Positions 5,374 to 8,202 of a stretch of DNA of 8,202 bases are shown piece after piece; position 1 is the stretch's first letter, and the number at the start of each line of letters is the position of its first letter. The stretch comes from Clostridium sp. CAG:524 (GTDB lineage Bacteria > Bacillota_I > Bacilli_A > RF39 > UBA660). A program made the position numbers and the translations under genes. The DNA is taken from NCBI GenBank assembly GCA_000434555.1, contig FR880108.1, positions 1-8,202 on the forward strand, given 5' to 3'. The notes under the pieces were generated by a model. It ran no database searches, was not told where the DNA came from, and saw only the letters and a program-made list of their open reading frames with translations.

Positions 5374-7947
5374 ATGAAAAAAAGAGCAATATTAATAGAT
5401 GGTAATAATCTATTATTTAGAAGTTATTATGCAACTGCATATAATGGTAATTTAATGAAAAATAGTAAAGGATTTCCTACTAATGCACTATTTGGATTTG
5501 TTAATATGTTAAATAAAATTATTAATGAAGAAAAACCAGAATACATAATGGTAGCATTTGATACAGGACATAACTTTAGAAAAGATTTATGTGATACATA
5601 CAAAGATGGTAGAATTGAAACACCAAATGACTTAAAAATACAATTTCCAGAAGCTAAAAAAATATGTACACTACTTGGAATAAAATATATAGAATGTGAT
5701 AACTATGAAGCTGATGATATAATTGGTACATTTGCTCGTATGGCAGATGAAGATAAGAATTATAATGCTACTATTATCAGTAGTGATAAAGATTTATTAC
5801 AACTTATTAGCGATGAAGTAGATGTGAAATTATTAAAACAAAAAGATTATATTCTTATGAATGAACAAACTTTCTTTGATCACTATGGAATTAAACCTAT
5901 TAGAATGATAGATTTAAAAGCACTTATGGGAGATCCTAGTGATAATATACCAGGAGTAAAAGGAATAGGTGAAAAGACAGCATTAAGTCTACTTGTTAAA
6001 TATGATACTCTTGATAACTTATATAATCATTTAGATGAACTTACTCCAAAAACAAAAGAAAAACTACTCAATGATAAAGAAAGTGCATTCTTTTCATATA
6101 AACTTGCTACCATATATAAAACAATAGATTTTGATTATACATTTGAAAGTATAAAATATAATAAACCTGATATAACAGGATTAATAGAAAAATATAAAGA
6201 ACTTGAGTTTAACTCATTTCTAAAGAATTTAAGTGTAAATAATGAAGAAAATAATAATGAAACACCATATGAAATAGTTAAAACAAAAATAAACATAGAA
6301 GGTATTAAAAGTTTATATATAGAATTAGATGATACTAATTATCATAAAGCAAACTTTATAGGAGCATCAATATATGATGGTAAAAAAGCATATTACTTTG
6401 ATTTACCAAGCTTACTCTTAAATAGTGATTTACTTAAAGATATAACTGCTACTTTCGATAATAAAAAGAATATAGTATTTCTAAATAGATATAATATAGA
6501 TATAAATGATCCATTTGATATATTTATAGCAGCATATCTTCTTGAATATAATGTTAAAGATGATATAGCTTATTTATCAGCAGCATTTAATAAAAATATA
6601 GCTTTTTATGATCAAATAGTAAGTAAAAAGAATATATTAACTCCTGAATCAATAAGAAATTCAATAGTATGTAAAGCAAAATTTATATATGAGACATATC
6701 AAGAATTTAAAGATAAATTAGTAACTGAAGAACTTGATAACTTATATATTGATATAGAAGGACCACTTATTCGTATATTAGCTAATATGGAAATAAATGG
6801 TATAAGTGTCAAAACAGATGTAATAGATAAACTTAAAAATGAACTTAATGAAAAAATAGCATTATTAGAAAATAAAATACATGAAGAAGCAGGGATGGAT
6901 TTTAACATAGGCAGTCATAAGCAAATGGGAGATGTACTTTATAATAAACTTATGTTACCAAAGGGTAAAGGCAAGAATGCTATGTCTACTTCACATGAAG
7001 TATTAATTAAATTAAGACATTTAAATCCTATAATAGATGATATATTAGACTATAGAGCATTAACTAAATTAGTTTCTACATATTTAGAAACATTCAATAG
7101 CTATGTTATGGAAGATGGTAAAATACATACAATATATAAACAAACAGGTACTAGAACAGGTAGACTTTCTAGTGTAGAACCTAATTTGCAAAATATACCA
7201 GTTAGAAGTGAAGAAGGAAAACAAATAAGAAAAGCATTTATACCAAGCGAAAACTCTTATTTACTTTCAAGTGATTACTCTCAAATAGAACTTAGAGTAC
7301 TAGCTCATATAAGCAATTCAAGAAGCTTAAAGAATGCATTTATTAATGGAGAAGATATACATACACATGTAGCAAGTGATATATTTGATGTTCCTGAAAA
7401 TGAAGTTACTAAGAACATGAGAAGAACCGCTAAAGCCGTTATATTTGGTATTGTTTATGGTATAAGCGGTTATGGGCTAGGTGAAAACCTAGATATAAGT
7501 CCAAATGAAGCAAAAAAATACATAGAAAAATATTTAACTTTATATCCAGAAGTAAATGAATATATGACAGAAATAGTCAAAAAAGCAAAAGAAACATCTT
7601 CCGTTAGAACATTACTTAATAGAAAAAGAACAATTGATGAACTTAATAATACAAATTATATGATTAGACAAATGGGAGAAAGAATAGCGTTAAATACACC
7701 AATACAAGGAACAGCAGCTGATATATTAAAGCTAGCTATGATAAGAATTGATGAAAAATTAAAAGAAGATAATCTCAAAACAAAAATGTTACTTCAAGTA
7801 CACGATGAACTAATATTTGATGTACCAGATGAAGAACTTAATATAGTAATAGACATTGTAAGAGAAATAATGGAAAATGTTTATAAATTATCTGTACCAT
7901 TAAAAGTAGAAATAGATTATGGTAGAGATTGGTATGAAGCAAAGTAA
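5374..7947 (+). CDS. polA: DNA polymerase I with 5' nuclease and inactive proofreading domain
   Basis: This 857-residue family A polymerase fills repair gaps and removes Okazaki-fragment primers. The 5'-3' nuclease (about 1-285) has its acidic site: D9 in LIDGNN, D63 in AFDTG, YEADDIIGT (111-119), SSDKDLLQL (136-144) and GDPSDNIPG (186-194), then a helix-hairpin-helix GVKGIGEKTA (194-203). The middle domain (about 300-460) resembles the Bacillus/Geobacillus type: YIELDDTNYHKA (315-326) replaces the DxE motif, NRYN (371-374) stands where the next catalytic Asp is expected, and no YxxxD motif is seen, so proofreading should be absent. The polymerase (about 465-857) has TGTRTGRLSS (591-600), motif A SSDYSQIELR (632-641, D634, E638), motif B RRTAKAVIFGIVYG (683-696, with K687 and F691) and motif C QVHDE (808-812, D811). 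F691 predicts discrimination against dideoxynucleotides. It is flanked by terminators and appears to be monocistronic; the mutM and coaE genes that follow polA in Bacillus are absent here. Confidence 0.97.
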   Translation: MKKRAILIDGNNLLFRSYYATAYNGNLMKNSKGFPTNALFGFVNMLNKIINEEKPEYIMVAFDTGHNFRKDLCDTYKDGRIETPNDLKIQFPEAKKICTLLGIKYIECDNYEADDIIGTFARMADEDKNYNATIISSDKDLLQLISDEVDVKLLKQKDYILMNEQTFFDHYGIKPIRMIDLKALMGDPSDNIPGVKGIGEKTALSLLVKYDTLDNLYNHLDELTPKTKEKLLNDKESAFFSYKLATIYKTIDFDYTFESIKYNKPDITGLIEKYKELEFNSFLKNLSVNNEENNNETPYEIVKTKINIEGIKSLYIELDDTNYHKANFIGASIYDGKKAYYFDLPSLLLNSDLLKDITATFDNKKNIVFLNRYNIDINDPFDIFIAAYLLEYNVKDDIAYLSAAFNKNIAFYDQIVSKKNILTPESIRNSIVCKAKFIYETYQEFKDKLVTEELDNLYIDIEGPLIRILANMEINGISVKTDVIDKLKNELNEKIALLENKIHEEAGMDFNIGSHKQMGDVLYNKLMLPKGKGKNAMSTSHEVLIKLRHLNPIIDDILDYRALTKLVSTYLETFNSYVMEDGKIHTIYKQTGTRTGRLSSVEPNLQNIPVRSEEGKQIRKAFIPSENSYLLSSDYSQIELRVLAHISNSRSLKNAFINGEDIHTHVASDIFDVPENEVTKNMRRTAKAVIFGIVYGISGYGLGENLDISPNEAKKYIEKYLTLYPEVNEYMTEIVKKAKETSSVRTLLNRKRTIDELNNTNYMIRQMGERIALNTPIQGTAADILKLAMIRIDEKLKEDNLKTKMLLQVHDELIFDVPDEELNIVIDIVREIMENVYKLSVPLKVEIDYGRDWYEAK

Positions 7948-7971
7948 GAAGATTAATTCTTCTTTTTTCTT
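7946..7971 (+). terminator. Terminator after polA, starting in its stop codon
   Basis: AAGAAGA (7946-7952) pairs with TCTTCTT (7958-7964) around a 5-nt loop, and a TTTTTT run (7963-7968) with CTT follows. The 5' arm uses the last two bases of the polA TAA. This is a standard intrinsic terminator with a low-GC stem. Confidence 0.7.
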
Positions 7972-7980
7972 GAATTTATA

Positions 7981-8009
7981 TTGAAAAATACTATAACAAT
8001 TGATATAAT
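7981..8009 (+). promoter_or_regulatory. Near-consensus promoter for the exported-protein gene
   Basis: The -35 box TTGAAA (7981-7986) matches TTGACA at five of six bases. A 17-nt spacer leads to a perfect extended -10, TGATATAAT (8001-8009, hexamer 8004-8009). Transcription should start near 8016, giving a leader of about 19 nt that contains the ribosome site AGGAT (8022-8026), 8 nt before the ATG at 8035. It is the strongest vegetative (SigA-type) promoter in the window. Confidence 0.8.
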
Positions 8010-8034
8010 TTTCTATAGAATAGGATGTGTAAAA

Positions 8035-8202
8035 ATGAAAATAAAAAAATCATATTTAATATTAATAATATCAGTTTTAATATTATTAATAGGAGTATCA
8101 TTTGCTTATTTTAGTTTAGAAATAACAGGAAATGATACAGCTAAATACAATACAATAACAACAGGTGATCTAAAACTTACCTTTACTGATACTAATGCTT
8201 TA
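8035..8202 (+). CDS. Exported protein with SipW/TasA-type N-terminus (3' end cut)
   Basis: The frame is open from the ATG to the window edge, giving 56 residues of a longer protein. A basic start (MKIKKS) precedes a hydrophobic segment (about 7-24) ending in GVSFAYFS (20-27). The segment TTGDLKLTFTD (42-52) follows after a short polar stretch. This layout, a signal peptide ending in A-x-F and, some 18-20 residues later, a G(D/T)L-x-L strand, is that of SipW-dependent exported proteins such as TasA and camelysin, which form fibres or surface layers. The likely cleavage is after A24 (SFA). The protein therefore probably acts outside the cell, anchored or assembled at the surface. A strong promoter and AGGAT ribosome site support the start. 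Only the N-terminus is visible, so the family of the mature domain, its length and any cognate signal peptidase are unknown. Confidence 0.75.
   Translation, partial: MKIKKSYLILIISVLILLIGVSFAYFSLEITGNDTAKYNTITTGDLKLTFTDTNAL

Noticed and set aside
6699..6908. Minus-strand open frame of 69 codons inside polA
   Set aside because: It lies wholly within the polymerase coding region, is Ser/Leu/Ile-rich shadow sequence and has no start signals.

Overview
The window is a strongly AT-rich stretch of a low-GC Gram-positive-type (Firmicutes/Bacilli-like) chromosome. The coding content is ordinary chromosomal housekeeping: a WalJ/YycJ metallo-beta-lactamase-fold protein, alanine racemase, a MurJ/SpoVB-type flippase and DNA polymerase I. 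The genetic code looks standard: tryptophan is TGG, and TGA ends two of the genes, which argues against a Mycoplasma-type code. The style (short gaps, tiny leaders, A/T-ending codons) fits an uncultured host-associated Bacilli/Erysipelotrichia/RF39-like lineage, but that placement is inference. No RNA gene, insertion sequence, CRISPR array or prophage gene is visible, and no stretch over 300 bases lacks a gene.

All six genes are on the plus strand and form four transcription units, each bounded by a visible hairpin terminator. Unit 1 (about 58-1390) has walJ followed by an unrecognised four-helix membrane protein. Unit 2 (about 1407-5313) is a tight three-gene operon of alanine racemase, a sugar-transfer-associated ATP-grasp protein and a MurJ/SpoVB-family flippase, joined by two ATGA start/stop overlaps. 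Unit 3 (about 5329-7971) is polA alone. Unit 4 (from 7981) starts with a near-consensus promoter and the first 56 codons of an exported protein with a SipW/TasA-type N-terminus; the window edge cuts it.

The most interesting region is unit 2. A PLP racemase that makes a D-amino acid, an ATP-dependent carboxylate-ligase-fold enzyme and a lipid-linked-precursor flippase are translationally coupled. This suggests one envelope pathway in which an amino acid or sugar acid is activated and joined to an undecaprenyl-linked precursor that is then flipped. No step of that is proven by sequence. The racemase also departs from the usual alanine racemase pattern at several active-site and gate positions and carries an insertion, so its substrate should not be taken for granted.

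Four promoter candidates share an extended -10 element (TGnTAnAAT-like). In three of them the -35 region falls inside or beside the hairpin or T-run of the preceding terminator, and two genes would have leaders of only about 10 nt.
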